From Puniceicoccaceae bacterium (GTDB taxonomy: Bacteria; Verrucomicrobiota; Verrucomicrobiia; Opitutales; JAFGAQ01): a stretch of 64,000 bases of DNA. Shown in pieces: positions 9,216 to 17,529 of the stretch (its first letter is position 1; each line of letters opens with the position of its first letter). A program made the translations under genes and the position numbers. The notes beneath the pieces were generated by a model. It saw only the letters and a program-made list of their open reading frames with translations. It was not told the origin of the DNA and searched no databases. The DNA is taken from NCBI GenBank assembly GCA_028285755.1, contig JANQOQ010000008.1, positions 567,399 through 631,398 on the forward strand. Reading direction: 5' to 3'.

Positions 9216-9303
9216 GGCAACACTGACGTTTTATAAAGGTCAGATTGTCAGTAAATCCATGCTCAAAAATGGAGTCGCTGCAACTTAAAATCCAAGAAGT
9301 CTG

Positions 9304-9957
9304 TCAATAATGGTATTCCCAGAATTGATCATTATCCGCAATAATTACGCGATCGGGGTTTTGCTCATAGAGATACTTCGAGAAGGTCTGGGGGAGGCAG
9401 ACTTGTGGGGTGGCAACGGTCTGATCCGAATGCTTCTGGAGAAATTTTGAGATGGCCGAGCTACAGAAGGGACCGTCGATATCGGTATCGTAATTCGCCT
9501 TCTCGCCTTTCTTGGGGGGTGTGAGCAAATGAAGCAGCTCTGCGGCAACTTCCGGTCGCAGCTCAAATTCAAAGACTTCTGTTTTCTTGGTGAAGTTGAC
9601 TTCCCTGAAGTAGAGGTAGTCCCGCACCGTTGGTACGGGGTCCACAACGAGATCTTTAACCCGTTTTGCTCGTGGCCCCTTTTTGCCCTCTGTGCCATAA
9701 CCCCCTTCAGGATCCCAGAATGCAGCACCGATTTCCGGATGGTAGACTCTAAGCGCAGTGTGAAGGGGGAATAAACTGCCATACATAATGAATATGTGTA
9801 GTTTGGGAGTCGATCCATCCGCAAGATCATCCGTTGCGATGGGAGTCGTGTTTTCGATCCAGTTAACGGGGATATTGGGTGGAGCATTTCCTACACAGCC
9901 AACGAGCGATATAAGAATGACAGCAATTAGGGGGCCTTGAAAAGATAGTTTGGGCAT
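9304..9957 (-). CDS. Lipoprotein with possible permuted NlpC/P60 (papain-like) fold
   Basis: The 217-residue protein has a signal peptide ending in the lipobox LVGC (Cys about 21), so it should be a membrane-anchored lipoprotein. The mature part has PLHTALRVYHPEIGAAF (about residues 64-80) and, near the C-terminus, GPFCSSAISKFLQ. A His-then-Cys order with a C-S-S/E motif before a helix is what permuted papain-like (YiiX/YebB-type) hydrolases show. This is an inference from motif order only. The gene lies between the antiporter and a TonB receptor on the same strand, with 57 bases to the receptor's stop, so it may be transcribed with the receptor. No function can be named. Confidence 0.6.
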   Translation of the reverse strand: MPKLSFQGPLIAVILISLVGCVGNAPPNIPVNWIENTTPIATDDLADGSTPKLHIFIMYGSLFPLHTALRVYHPEIGAAFWDPEGGYGTEGKKGPRAKRVKDLVVDPVPTVRDYLYFREVNFTKKTEVFEFELRPEVAAELLHLLTPPKKGEKANYDTDIDGPFCSSAISKFLQKHSDQTVATPQVCLPQTFSKYLYEQNPDRVIIADNDQFWEYHY

Positions 9958-10013
9958 GGGGAATCGCTATGGTTATCGAAAAAAATGGCCCTTATGATCA
10001 ACCTTTTTTTGCG

Positions 10014-11846
10014 CTACCAGCGAACGGTAGATTTCAGTGCCCATTGGCTGGCAGTTCCCGGTACCGCAGGAATCTCTTCGAAGTCATCATCCCAAAGGTT
10101 GCTTACAGATGCCTGCACCTCCCACCGCTCGTCTCCGAAGGGAGAATAAACGATTGAGGCGTAAGTAAAGAAGGCCTCATGATCGGTATTCCTGAGTATA
10201 CTGTCTTCCTGCTGGCGATACTCATTATCAATGCGCACGGATAGTTTCGCATTGATGTTATGGGTAAGCGCGAGCGTGATGCGATGATTCGGGAAGTTCA
10301 GTGCATAGAAGCTCGCATCTACATCATCCACACGGTAATCAGCCTCTTTCTCAAGGTAACTGTATCCCATTGCAACGTTTCCGCCATCATAGGCATAGCG
10401 CATGAAGAGCTCCAGGCCGTAGGTATCCAGATCAACTGGATTTGCACGTCGTGCATTCGTCGATGCGAAAGAAAAGGTCCAGTCTGTCAGGTCATTATCG
10501 ATCCGATAGAAGGCAGCAGCCGACAGGGCGAAATTTTCAGTGCTTTTGGTGTATCCGATTTCAAAATTATGGCTGCGTTCGAGCCCCAGGTTCGAATTTC
10601 CGGCAAACAGCCCACTCGGGGCTGAGCCAATGGCGGTGTAGCCAACGACCTGACTGGCTCGGGAATACTCCGCATAAATCTGCTCACGTGAATCGTTCAA
10701 GTAACGGGCAAAACGCAGCGATGGGTTCAGGGTAGCGGCATCCCGATTCGTGTCGTAGACGTTGAGCCCGCCTATAATTTGCCAGTCGTCTTTTTGCCAG
10801 CTGGCCTGAGTTCCCGCATTGTAATAGGTGCGGGACTGGAAGGTTTGTGTGAGGTTCGAAGATTCAATCGAATCAAAGAACAGATCTCCGAAAACGCTGA
10901 GATCCAGATCATCTGAAATTTCAAAATTGATATCTCCGTGAAATGCTGCGACCTCAGTCTGGTGTTGGAAAGGGTTGAATATACCCGGGCGATCCCGGTC
11001 AAATTCGTAATCATCCGTATTTTCGCGGAAGTAGCTGCTCAATGTGAGGGTAGTCCGTTCATCAAGCTCTGCTGAGAATTCGGTAATTATGAGCAGTGTC
11101 TGTATATCTTCGGTTTCCTGCACACCGAAGGGGGTATACATATTCGGCCAGCCGAAAAATTTGTCCTGATATCCTCCAAAGATCAGCCAGTTCCAACGCT
11201 CATCGTTGATCTCTAGACGACCGGATATACGGCTAAATTCATGATCTCCAAATTCGATGACGCCATCACTTTCAGAACGTGCGAGCCCTATATCGAAACC
11301 TACGCTTCGCTCATCGATATCAAACATCCGTGCGAGATAAAGACCCTGTTTGTTAAGCGAGTATTCGCCGTATGCGATATCAATGATGCCTTCATCCGCA
11401 ACCACCGGTTTCCATGAGTAATTAATCGTTCCTGCTGTGGAGTTAAAACCGGACTGGCTGTTTGCAGCGCCCGTTAGTATCTCCGGTGCGGACAGCATAC
11501 GCGTATCAATGGGGAGCTCGGAAACATAATGCCCGGTTTGAGGATCAAAGATACTCAGTGAGCCTACTTTGAAGCCTGTGCCTTCGAATGTGCCACCCCG
11601 GATACTTATATCCGCCTGCGCCTCTGAGAAATTTCGGCTCTGCACATCTGCCTGAGGGTTGAAATTGAGCACCGATACGGGGCTGGCATACGTTACCAGT
11701 GGGGCTTCGTTGGCGATAGTAAAGCCCGTAACCTCAAAAGGTGAGAGCTCGTAAACGTTTTCCTCTGCCAGTATATTGCTAATGACCCCGCCGGAAATTA
11801 GGTGAATTACCAGTATTGAATTCTGAATGAACTTTCTCAAGTGCAT
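10014..11846 (-). CDS. TonB-dependent outer-membrane receptor
   Basis: The 610-residue protein has a signal sequence (about residues 1-27) and a short N-terminal segment VYELSPFEVTG, a motif typical of verrucomicrobial TonB receptors and probably the TonB box region. A plug domain follows (ISIRGGTFEGTGFKVG, about 85-100, then TGAANSQSGFNSTAGTI), then a 22-strand-type barrel with alternating aromatic strands and a terminal Trp (STVRW). The length matches BtuB-like receptors rather than the much larger SusC type. I saw no cobalamin riboswitch upstream. The substrate may be a vitamin, metal chelate or small glycan. Two copies of AATTGTTAACT lie just upstream. Confidence 0.9.
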   Translation of the reverse strand: MHLRKFIQNSILVIHLISGGVISNILAEENVYELSPFEVTGFTIANEAPLVTYASPVSVLNFNPQADVQSRNFSEAQADISIRGGTFEGTGFKVGSLSIFDPQTGHYVSELPIDTRMLSAPEILTGAANSQSGFNSTAGTINYSWKPVVADEGIIDIAYGEYSLNKQGLYLARMFDIDERSVGFDIGLARSESDGVIEFGDHEFSRISGRLEINDERWNWLIFGGYQDKFFGWPNMYTPFGVQETEDIQTLLIITEFSAELDERTTLTLSSYFRENTDDYEFDRDRPGIFNPFQHQTEVAAFHGDINFEISDDLDLSVFGDLFFDSIESSNLTQTFQSRTYYNAGTQASWQKDDWQIIGGLNVYDTNRDAATLNPSLRFARYLNDSREQIYAEYSRASQVVGYTAIGSAPSGLFAGNSNLGLERSHNFEIGYTKSTENFALSAAAFYRIDNDLTDWTFSFASTNARRANPVDLDTYGLELFMRYAYDGGNVAMGYSYLEKEADYRVDDVDASFYALNFPNHRITLALTHNINAKLSVRIDNEYRQQEDSILRNTDHEAFFTYASIVYSPFGDERWEVQASVSNLWDDDFEEIPAVPGTASQWALKSTVRW

Positions 11847-11879
11847 CCCATTCGAGTTAGGTTTAAGTAAGTGAAAGTC

Positions 11880-11912
11880 AATTGTTAACTTAAATTATTT
11901 TAATTGTTAACT
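11880..11912. promoter_or_regulatory. Two direct copies of AATTGTTAACT in a divergent promoter region
   Basis: AATTGTTAACT occurs at 11880-11890 and 11902-11912, 22 bases apart, which is two DNA turns. Each holds the palindrome GTTAAC. They are 34-66 bases before the TonB receptor start and about 80-110 bases before the MATE exporter start on the other side. A repressor or activator site is an inference. Confidence 0.4.
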
Positions 11913-11989
11913 AAATGTGTATTTTTTGCCATTTTGGTTAATTATCTTGTGAAATAAAATCCACGTGGTTTGTTGGAACGCTTACACGC

Positions 11990-13336
11990 ATGAGTAAGCT
12001 GTATACAGAGTCCAAAAAGACGGCCATTCTCGCAGTGCCAATGATCCTTAGCCAGGTCAGTCAGCATCTGGTACAAGTCATTGATGCAGCGATGATTGGG
12101 CGGTTGGGTGCTGTACCGTTGGCGGCTTCGGCATTTGCCGCAAATGTATTTACGATGCCTTTGGTTTTTCTTTTTGGGATCATTGTGGCAATCTCAATAT
12201 TGTCTGCCAATGCCTATGGCAAAAGCGACGAAGCCGGTGCCCAGCGGGTTTTACGGATCGGTCTCATCATTTCTGTGAGCATGAGTATTGTGGCTGCGAT
12301 CTTGATGAGTTTTACCACGCCAATTTTGGATTACATGAAGCAGGAGCAGGCCGTAGCAGACATGGCAAAGCCTTACCTGATCTGGTTGGCATGGTCTACG
12401 CTTCCTATCATGGTTTTTTCTGCGCTTAAAAATTACTCCGAAGCGCATAGTCGTCCCTGGCTGCCACTGGTGGGACTGCTGATCATGCTCGTGAGTAATG
12501 TATTCTTCAATTGGGTGTTCATCTTTGGTAATCTGGGAGCTCCGCGCATGGAGCTCAACGGGGCAGGGCTTGCGACTCTGTTGGCACGATTACTCTCCAT
12601 GGTGTTCATAATTCTGGTGTTTATCTATAGCCCCAACTGGGATTTTAAATGGATAACGGGAGATTGGTTTCGCCTGAAGCGTGAGGAATACCGAAACTAT
12701 CTGAAAATAGCGGTTCCCAGCTCATTTCAGATTACTTTTGAAGTGAGCACATTCGTGTTGGCTGCGTTTATGATGGGTGCAATCGGCTATGTAACGCTGG
12801 CTGCGCACCAGATTGCGATCAATGTGGCTGCGATGACTTTTATGGTGATGCTTGGACTGTCTTTTGCAGTTTCCGTACGAGCCAGTCAATATTATGGGCG
12901 GGGTGATATTGCCATGGTGCGAACCATCGGTTTAGGCGGTTGGCTCATGAGTGCCGCCTTCATGACCGCTACCATGATTTGCATTTTGATAATGCGGGAC
13001 ATAATCCCCCATTGGTTTATCGAAGATGTCGAGGTGATCAAGCTCGCGTCCTTGCTATTGGTGATGGCAGCGATTTTCCAGATTTTTGATGGTATTCAGA
13101 TCGTTATGGTATCCGCACTTCGGGGTATTCACGATGTGGTGGTTCCTACGGTCATGATACTCATTGCCTATTATGTGTTCTGTCTGCCTTTGGGATACTA
13201 TCTGGGCTTTGCAAGAGATCAGGGAGGCCCGGGTATATGGCTGGCACTCGTAATCGGGCTAGCCCTCTCCGCGAGCCTACTGTCTTACCGATTCTTCAGT
13301 AAAACCAAGGCAATTCAGGCGAGCCTTAAGTTTTAG
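11990..13336 (+). CDS. MATE family multidrug efflux transporter
   Basis: The 448-residue protein has twelve membrane segments in the two six-helix halves of the MATE fold. It starts in the typical way: AVPMILSQVSQHLVQVIDAAMIGRLG, then PLAASAFAANVF. The second half begins near residue 240 (KIAVPSSFQITFEVSTF). NorM-type members export cationic compounds in exchange for Na+ or H+ at the inner membrane. It is a single gene. Its last 11 bases overlap the 3' end of gmk on the other strand, so no terminator fits between them. Substrate not predictable. Confidence 0.92.
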   Translation: MSKLYTESKKTAILAVPMILSQVSQHLVQVIDAAMIGRLGAVPLAASAFAANVFTMPLVFLFGIIVAISILSANAYGKSDEAGAQRVLRIGLIISVSMSIVAAILMSFTTPILDYMKQEQAVADMAKPYLIWLAWSTLPIMVFSALKNYSEAHSRPWLPLVGLLIMLVSNVFFNWVFIFGNLGAPRMELNGAGLATLLARLLSMVFIILVFIYSPNWDFKWITGDWFRLKREEYRNYLKIAVPSSFQITFEVSTFVLAAFMMGAIGYVTLAAHQIAINVAAMTFMVMLGLSFAVSVRASQYYGRGDIAMVRTIGLGGWLMSAAFMTATMICILIMRDIIPHWFIEDVEVIKLASLLLVMAAIFQIFDGIQIVMVSALRGIHDVVVPTVMILIAYYVFCLPLGYYLGFARDQGGPGIWLALVIGLALSASLLSYRFFSKTKAIQASLKF

Positions 13337-13946
13337 GTTTGTTTTTGAGGACCTTGTTTTTCTCGGCCAGGTAGATACTGGATATAATCTCAAAATCCTT
13401 TTCGCGAGTCGTAGTCGGTAGCACGTAGTGATAATCGCGCCATTGGCTGAGCTCGATCTTGGCAGTCAGGATGCGGCGTTCGATTTCCTCCTCACTGTCC
13501 TGTTGGCGGGATCGCAGACGTTCGCGAATGATATTAAGCGATTCTGGATAGATGAATACCGTAATCAGGCGTTCTTTGAGAAAATTGTCCTCCTTGGCGT
13601 TTTTACGGAAGGATGCGGCTCCCTGCACATCGATATTCAAGATGATATCGTGGCCGCTTTCCAGTTGGCGGTGCACCTCGGATTTCAGCGTGCCATAGTG
13701 CCGACCGTGGATGAGTGCACATTCGTAGAACTCTTCGTTTTCGATTTTCTCAAGGAAATCACGGTCACTCAGGAAGTAATAATCCTCTCCTTCCACTTCG
13801 CCTTCACGTGGGGTGCGAGTCGTTGCGGTAACAATGCGCTTGAGGTCGTCGTAATTCTCGAGCAGTCGATCACATAAAGTAGTTTTTCCGCTGCCTGCCG
13901 GGCCGGAGATAAGAAGAATGATACCTTTGCGAGGGATAAATGCCAT
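13326..13946 (-). CDS. gmk: Guanylate kinase
   Basis: Guanylate kinase makes GDP from GMP and ATP. The P-loop GPAGSGKT is at about residues 14-21 from the chosen ATG at 13946. The GMP-binding part follows (TATTRTPREGEVEGEDYYFLS with the conserved Arg and Tyr residues), then NIDVQGAASFRK and the lid with RLRSRQQDSEEEIERR. The protein is 206 residues, normal for the family. An ATG seven codons earlier would overlap the upstream gene by 20 bases; the chosen ATG follows its stop after one base. It ends a run miaB - membrane protein - gmk. Confidence 0.95.
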   Translation of the reverse strand: MAFIPRKGIILLISGPAGSGKTTLCDRLLENYDDLKRIVTATTRTPREGEVEGEDYYFLSDRDFLEKIENEEFYECALIHGRHYGTLKSEVHRQLESGHDIILNIDVQGAASFRKNAKEDNFLKERLITVFIYPESLNIIRERLRSRQQDSEEEIERRILTAKIELSQWRDYHYVLPTTTREKDFEIISSIYLAEKNKVLKNKPKT

Positions 13947-13947
13947 G

Positions 13948-14484
13948 CTAATAAGTGAACGCGACACCTACTAAAAGCAATCCATAAATAAAGCAGGATA
14001 TAGCCACTGCCGTTGATCGAATCGTGGAGCCGTATAGCCAGTTTAAGAAGTCTCTCAGGCGATAGGGCAGCGAGCCCAGATACATGCACACCATGATCAT
14101 CAAATATACAAAAGTGACGAGGAAGAGGCGGCTTTGAGGATCTTCCATATAGGCGGCATCCAGCAGCTTATCTGCACTCATTAATAAAAAAGCAGCTAAC
14201 CCGCGCACAGCCAAAAAATCGGGGATGTAGAAGTAGGATAGGAAAGAAACGGCAATAAACCCCAGGATCAGCTTATTCTTATGGTTCCCAAAATCAGCCT
14301 CACCCAAATGCCAGAGCTCAAAAACAAACCATGCGGTTGCCAAACCAAGGAGTATCGCAGCCGCTGAACTGGATCGCGGAAATGCCTTGAATACGCGCTC
14401 GGATTGATTCCGCTGAATCAAGATGGATGAACCCAGGAATGCGAGCACCAGGCCGGTTATTAAAGTCGCTGTGAACAATGTCAT
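13948..14484 (-). CDS. Hypothetical membrane protein (178 aa)
   Basis: I do not recognise the family. There are about six hydrophobic segments (about residues 3-23, 38-60, 70-88, 93-110, 121-140 and 157-177) and short loops, so nearly the whole protein is in the membrane. There are few charged residues in the segments and no Cys pair or other metal motif. It sits tightly between miaB (2 bases) and gmk (1 base), so it is expressed with both, but neither partner tells its role. Confidence 0.8.
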   Translation of the reverse strand: MTLFTATLITGLVLAFLGSSILIQRNQSERVFKAFPRSSSAAAILLGLATAWFVFELWHLGEADFGNHKNKLILGFIAVSFLSYFYIPDFLAVRGLAAFLLMSADKLLDAAYMEDPQSRLFLVTFVYLMIMVCMYLGSLPYRLRDFLNWLYGSTIRSTAVAISCFIYGLLLVGVAFTY

Positions 14485-14486
14485 GG

Positions 14487-15872
14487 TTAAACCGTTAATA
14501 GGGGCTCGTTTTGCTCTACACCTTCGAGCACGAGCTCACCCTTAAGTGTGGTTACGGAGGATTCGAGTATTTTTACCTGTACTAATTCACCGACGAGCCG
14601 TTCTGAAGCCGGAAAAATGACTTTGCGGAATTGAGGGTTGCGCCCCATAAACATATTTTCTCCCTTTCTGGCCGGACCTTCCACCAGTATCTCCTGAGTC
14701 GTGCCCACCAATTTCTGGTTGCTGTGCATGGACTGCTCTTCGAGCACTTTGAGGAGCTCATGGTTTCGGGCTTCTTTTACCTCCTTGGGTATGTCATCTT
14801 CGAGCTCTGCGGCTACGGTTCCTGAGCGCGGGCTGTATTTAAAAATGAAACCCATATTGAAGCCGACTTGCTTGAAAACCTGTGCAGTTTCCTGAAAATC
14901 TTCATCCGTTTCACCCGGATAGCCGACGATGATGTCGGTGGAAAATGCCATATCGGGAGCTGATGCCCTGAGCCCATCTACGATTTTCATATAGCTCTCT
15001 ACCCGGTACGGTCGGTTCATGGCTTTGAGCATGCGGTCGGAACCACTTTGCAGGGGCAAATGCACATAGGGGCTCAGCTTGGGCAGGTATGCGTAGGCAT
15101 CGATCAAGTCCTGTTTGAAACCACGCGGGTGGGGCGAGGTAAAACGAATGCGGTGGAGTCCTTCGATTTCATGCACTCTTTCGATCAATTGCACAAAGGG
15201 ACTCTTCTTATTCTTGAATGGGAGTATATTGCGCCCATAGCTGGTAACGATCTGCCCCAGTAAGGTGACTTCGCGTGTGCCATTGGCAACGAGCTCTTCG
15301 ACCTCTTCCACAATATGTTCGATCGGACGTGAGCGTTCATTGCCTCGGGTTTTGGGGACGATGCAGAAGTTGCAGCGCATATTGCAGCCCTGCATGATCG
15401 ATACGAATGAAGTTACCGACGCATCTTCTTCAATGTGTTCGCGAATGGTGTTTTGCGAGTCTGCCTCTTCCTCAAGATCAACAAGTTTGGCAGGTTGAGG
15501 CCCCTGGCCCTCGAGAGTTTGGATGATGTTATCCAGATGATCGGGTACGCGGTGAAACTTTTGGGTGCCCACGATTAAGTCGAGGTCAGGCAACTTATCG
15601 AGCAGATCGCTGCCCTGGTTTTGCGCCATACATCCCATAATACCCACGATGAAATTAGGGTCCTTCTTTTTGCGATTGGTGAGATAGCCTGCTTTTCCAA
15701 TCGCTTTCTGTTCGGCCTGATCACGTACGGAACATGTATTGAGCAATACGATATCCGCATCATGCTCAGAACCCACAATGGAATACCCCCGGTTCCTAAG
15801 CATGACGGCCACTGCCTCAGAGTCGCGCTCATTCATTTGGCAGCCATAAGTCTTGATGTATACTCGATTCAC
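14487..15872 (-). CDS. miaB: tRNA-2-methylthio-N6-dimethylallyladenosine synthase
   Basis: This radical-SAM methylthiotransferase adds the 2-methylthio group to i6A37 of tRNA. The N-terminal UPF0004 domain has its three cluster Cys in IKTYGCQMNERD, LLNTCSVRDQAE and GIMGCMAQ. The radical-SAM CxxxCxxC is in MQGCNMRCNFCIVPKTRG, and a TRAM domain ends the protein. The open frame extends to 16124, but the extra 84 codons lie mostly in a repeat element and match nothing. I take the GTG at 15872 (VNRVYIKTYGC), giving 461 residues, the family's usual size. Confidence 0.95.
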   Translation of the reverse strand: MNRVYIKTYGCQMNERDSEAVAVMLRNRGYSIVGSEHDADIVLLNTCSVRDQAEQKAIGKAGYLTNRKKKDPNFIVGIMGCMAQNQGSDLLDKLPDLDLIVGTQKFHRVPDHLDNIIQTLEGQGPQPAKLVDLEEEADSQNTIREHIEEDASVTSFVSIMQGCNMRCNFCIVPKTRGNERSRPIEHIVEEVEELVANGTREVTLLGQIVTSYGRNILPFKNKKSPFVQLIERVHEIEGLHRIRFTSPHPRGFKQDLIDAYAYLPKLSPYVHLPLQSGSDRMLKAMNRPYRVESYMKIVDGLRASAPDMAFSTDIIVGYPGETDEDFQETAQVFKQVGFNMGFIFKYSPRSGTVAAELEDDIPKEVKEARNHELLKVLEEQSMHSNQKLVGTTQEILVEGPARKGENMFMGRNPQFRKVIFPASERLVGELVQVKILESSVTTLKGELVLEGVEQNEPLLTV

Positions 15873-15947
15873 AGCTAGGCGATATAGAAAAGTTTTGAAA
15901 TTGAATCTAATGGGTAGACAGGTCAACTCAGAAACCATTCGAATCTT

Positions 15948-16215
15948 AGGGAGTGTTAACGATTTATTAGAGAGAATGATCGAGAAATGCAAAAAAGCAG
16001 TGCGTGGCGCTTGCAGACTCATGGACAAGCGTCCCTGTGTCTGCAAGAAACAGCGGCAACCTTTTTTGCCCGCTCGACCTCCTGAAGGCGGGATAATGCG
16101 CTGCAATAGCGGCGTTAGAGCCAAATAGCAGGGTTTTAACCCAATTATTTGACTCCGCCTTGCTCTTGACGCGCATTACCTCCGTCATTCCACTAAGAAA
16201 TCGTTAATACTCCCT
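15948..16215. mobile_element. Hairpin-rich MITE-like element with terminal inverted repeats (268 bp)
   Basis: The ends are an 18-bp inverted repeat with one mismatch: AGGGAGTGTTAACGATTT at 15948-15965 and its complement at 16198-16215. Similarity goes on inward for about 12 more bases. Inside are two strong hairpins. One has a perfect 9-bp stem CTTGCAGAC/GTCTGCAAG (16010-16018 and 16039-16047) with GGAC/GTCC inside. The other has TAATGCGC/GCGCATTA (16094-16101, 16171-16178), then GAGCCAAATA/TATTTGACTC (16118-16127, 16146-16155) and GGGTT/AACCC. No transposase or convincing protein is coded. It fills most of the gap between miaB and rpmJ. It may be a non-autonomous transposable element or a structured RNA. 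Confidence 0.65.
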
Positions 16216-16257
16216 AGTTCATTTTCTTAGGTTTTGTGCATTTTAAACAACAAAGCG

Positions 16258-16288
16258 TTGACAAGCAGGAGCTGAGGGGTTCTTATAT
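16258..16288 (+). promoter_or_regulatory. Sigma-70-type promoter of rpmJ-rpmE
   Basis: TTGACA at 16258-16263, then TTATAT at 16283-16288 (19-base spacer), or TCTTAT at 16281-16286 with a 17-base spacer. The rpmJ ATG is only about 10 bases past the -10 box, so the transcript would have almost no leader and no Shine-Dalgarno sequence. Confidence 0.6.
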
Positions 16289-16298
16289 TCGTTTTTTT

Positions 16299-16424
16299 AT
16301 GAAAGTAGTATCTTCCATCAAGTCCCTTAAGAACCGACACCCGGACTGTCAGGTCGTGCGTCGTCGTGGACGTCTCTACGTAATCAATAAAACCAACCCT
16401 CGCTTCAAAGCGCGCCAGGGTTAA
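16299..16424 (+). CDS. rpmJ: 50S ribosomal protein bL36 (cysteine-poor type)
   Basis: The ATG at 16299 gives 41 residues starting [18 protein letters not shown] and ending NPRFKARQG. It matches the zinc-free C-minus form of bL36 (like YkgO of E. coli): only one Cys is left of the usual zinc-binding set. bL36 is a small 23S rRNA-binding protein of the large subunit. A frame extended upstream to 16236 is not needed. It forms a pair with the L31 gene 19 bases on, as in the E. coli ykgM-ykgO pair. Confidence 0.95.
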   Translation: MKVVSSIKSLKNRHPDCQVVRRRGRLYVINKTNPRFKARQG

Positions 16425-16443
16425 TTAGACTTTTTTAGTAACC

Positions 16444-16692
16444 GTGAAAAACGAAGGCCACCCAGACACTTATCCAACCTGCTTCCTGGACGTATCCACT
16501 GGAAAGAAATTTTTAACGCGCTCAACGATGAGTTCCAAGCGTAAGGAGACGATTGACGGGGTTGAGTATGGAGTGATCGTTCAGGATATTACTTCTGACT
16601 CACATCCGGTATTTACCGGTCAGAAGCGATTTGTGGATACTGCCGGTCGGGTTGAAAAGTTTCAAAACAAGTTCAGCCGCCGTCGCCGATAA
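16444..16692 (+). CDS. rpmE2: 50S ribosomal protein bL31, type B (zinc-free)
   Basis: The GTG at 16444 starts an 82-residue protein (VKNEGHPDTYPTCFLDV...). It has the type B features: YGVIVQDITSDSHPVFTGQ and a basic C-terminus (FQNKFSRRRR). It lacks the CxxC of type A L31, so it does not need zinc. It sits at the subunit bridge of the ribosome. It is co-transcribed with rpmJ and followed by a strong terminator. Confidence 0.94.
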   Translation: MKNEGHPDTYPTCFLDVSTGKKFLTRSTMSSKRKETIDGVEYGVIVQDITSDSHPVFTGQKRFVDTAGRVEKFQNKFSRRRR

Positions 16693-16717
16693 ATCATTTT
16701 CCAGATTGGATTTTACG

Positions 16718-16746
16718 AAACCTCCTTGTATTAGGAGGTTTTTTTG
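16718..16746 (+). terminator. Rho-independent terminator of rpmJ-rpmE2
   Basis: Stem AAACCTCCT / AGGAGGTTT (16718-16726 and 16733-16741) with a 6-base loop, followed by a T-run. Confidence 0.9.
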
Positions 16747-16767
16747 TTTTAGCCTCCATGTAGTTAT

Positions 16768-17529
16768 ATGATTCGGGAGCGTCTAGTCCAGGTAGTTTCG
16801 AAAGTTGCGCCCACGCCGGTAGCCTGGTTAACGCTTATCATGGGGCTCTTTGTCCATTGGGTAGCATTCTTTGTCATTACCCTGAAAGTTCCTGAATTCC
16901 GTATTCAAGAACCGGATGAATCGTTTGTCCGTTACCTGGATATGAGTGAGCCCGCAGTTGCGCAGTTCGTATATGAGGCTTCGTTGTTAGCAGATTCCCG
17001 ATCGCTTTTTTTACCTACGCCGCTGAATTATGCCTGGGGGCAACTCGATTCCCGCAAATATTTGGATCAACAGCCTCTGCAGTTGCTGGAGCCGGTTGAG
17101 ATGGCATTGGTGATCGAGCCGGATCAGATTCTCGATCAGCCTTTTGAGGGTGTTGCTGCGATTCAGGCTACCGATTTACTGGATAAGGCCCATTGGAATT
17201 ATTTCGACACCCTGAGCATGTCGGATCGGCAAGTACCGACCCTAACAAGTCGTTTCGCATCATTGGAAGTGCGTGATAAGCAAACCGGACAGTTGATTTT
17301 AAGCAATGTATTGGATGAGCGGGATGCTCAGTTCCCGGAAGGCGTTGAATTTTGGAGACCTGTAAGTTTTGTAGTGATTGCGAATGAGATAGGGATGTTT
17401 GGGGAGCCGCTCCTGATTCGTACTTCCGGCCAACCTCCAGTGGATCAATTTGCAAGGAATTACATCCAGCAACTGGCAAAACGCTGGGTTTTTAAGCGTG
17501 GGTATTACGAGGTCATATTCGGCCCCTGA
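16768..17529 (+). CDS. Hypothetical protein with one N-terminal membrane anchor (253 aa)
   Basis: Not recognised. A single hydrophobic stretch (PVAWLTLIMGLFVHWVAFF, about residues 17-35) follows a short basic N-terminus, so the rest (about 215 residues) should face the periplasm. That part is acidic, with SLFLPTPLNYAWGQLDSR and a late segment VDQFARNYIQQLAKRWVFKRGYYEVIFGP. The layout, one anchor and a periplasmic part ending in a short amphipathic domain, recalls TonB- or TolA-like proteins, but no signature is present. The gene starts 21 bases after the rpmE2 terminator, and its 3' end overlaps the next gene by 17 bases. Confidence 0.7.
   Translation: MIRERLVQVVSKVAPTPVAWLTLIMGLFVHWVAFFVITLKVPEFRIQEPDESFVRYLDMSEPAVAQFVYEASLLADSRSLFLPTPLNYAWGQLDSRKYLDQQPLQLLEPVEMALVIEPDQILDQPFEGVAAIQATDLLDKAHWNYFDTLSMSDRQVPTLTSRFASLEVRDKQTGQLILSNVLDERDAQFPEGVEFWRPVSFVVIANEIGMFGEPLLIRTSGQPPVDQFARNYIQQLAKRWVFKRGYYEVIFGP

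Noticed and set aside
11847-11989. Riboswitch before the TonB receptor
   Set aside because: I found no cobalamin or other aptamer core; only direct repeats.
13428-13877. 149-residue open frame opposite gmk
   Set aside because: Antisense shadow with no recognisable domain.
16091-16120. Integron attC-like end (GGCGTTAGAGCC)
   Set aside because: Only one end resembles an attC core; there is no matching partner at a proper distance and no cassette gene or integrase.
15873-16124. 84-codon N-terminal extension of MiaB
   Set aside because: It lies mostly within the hairpin-rich repeat and matches no MiaB N-terminus; the GTG at 15872 gives the normal size.
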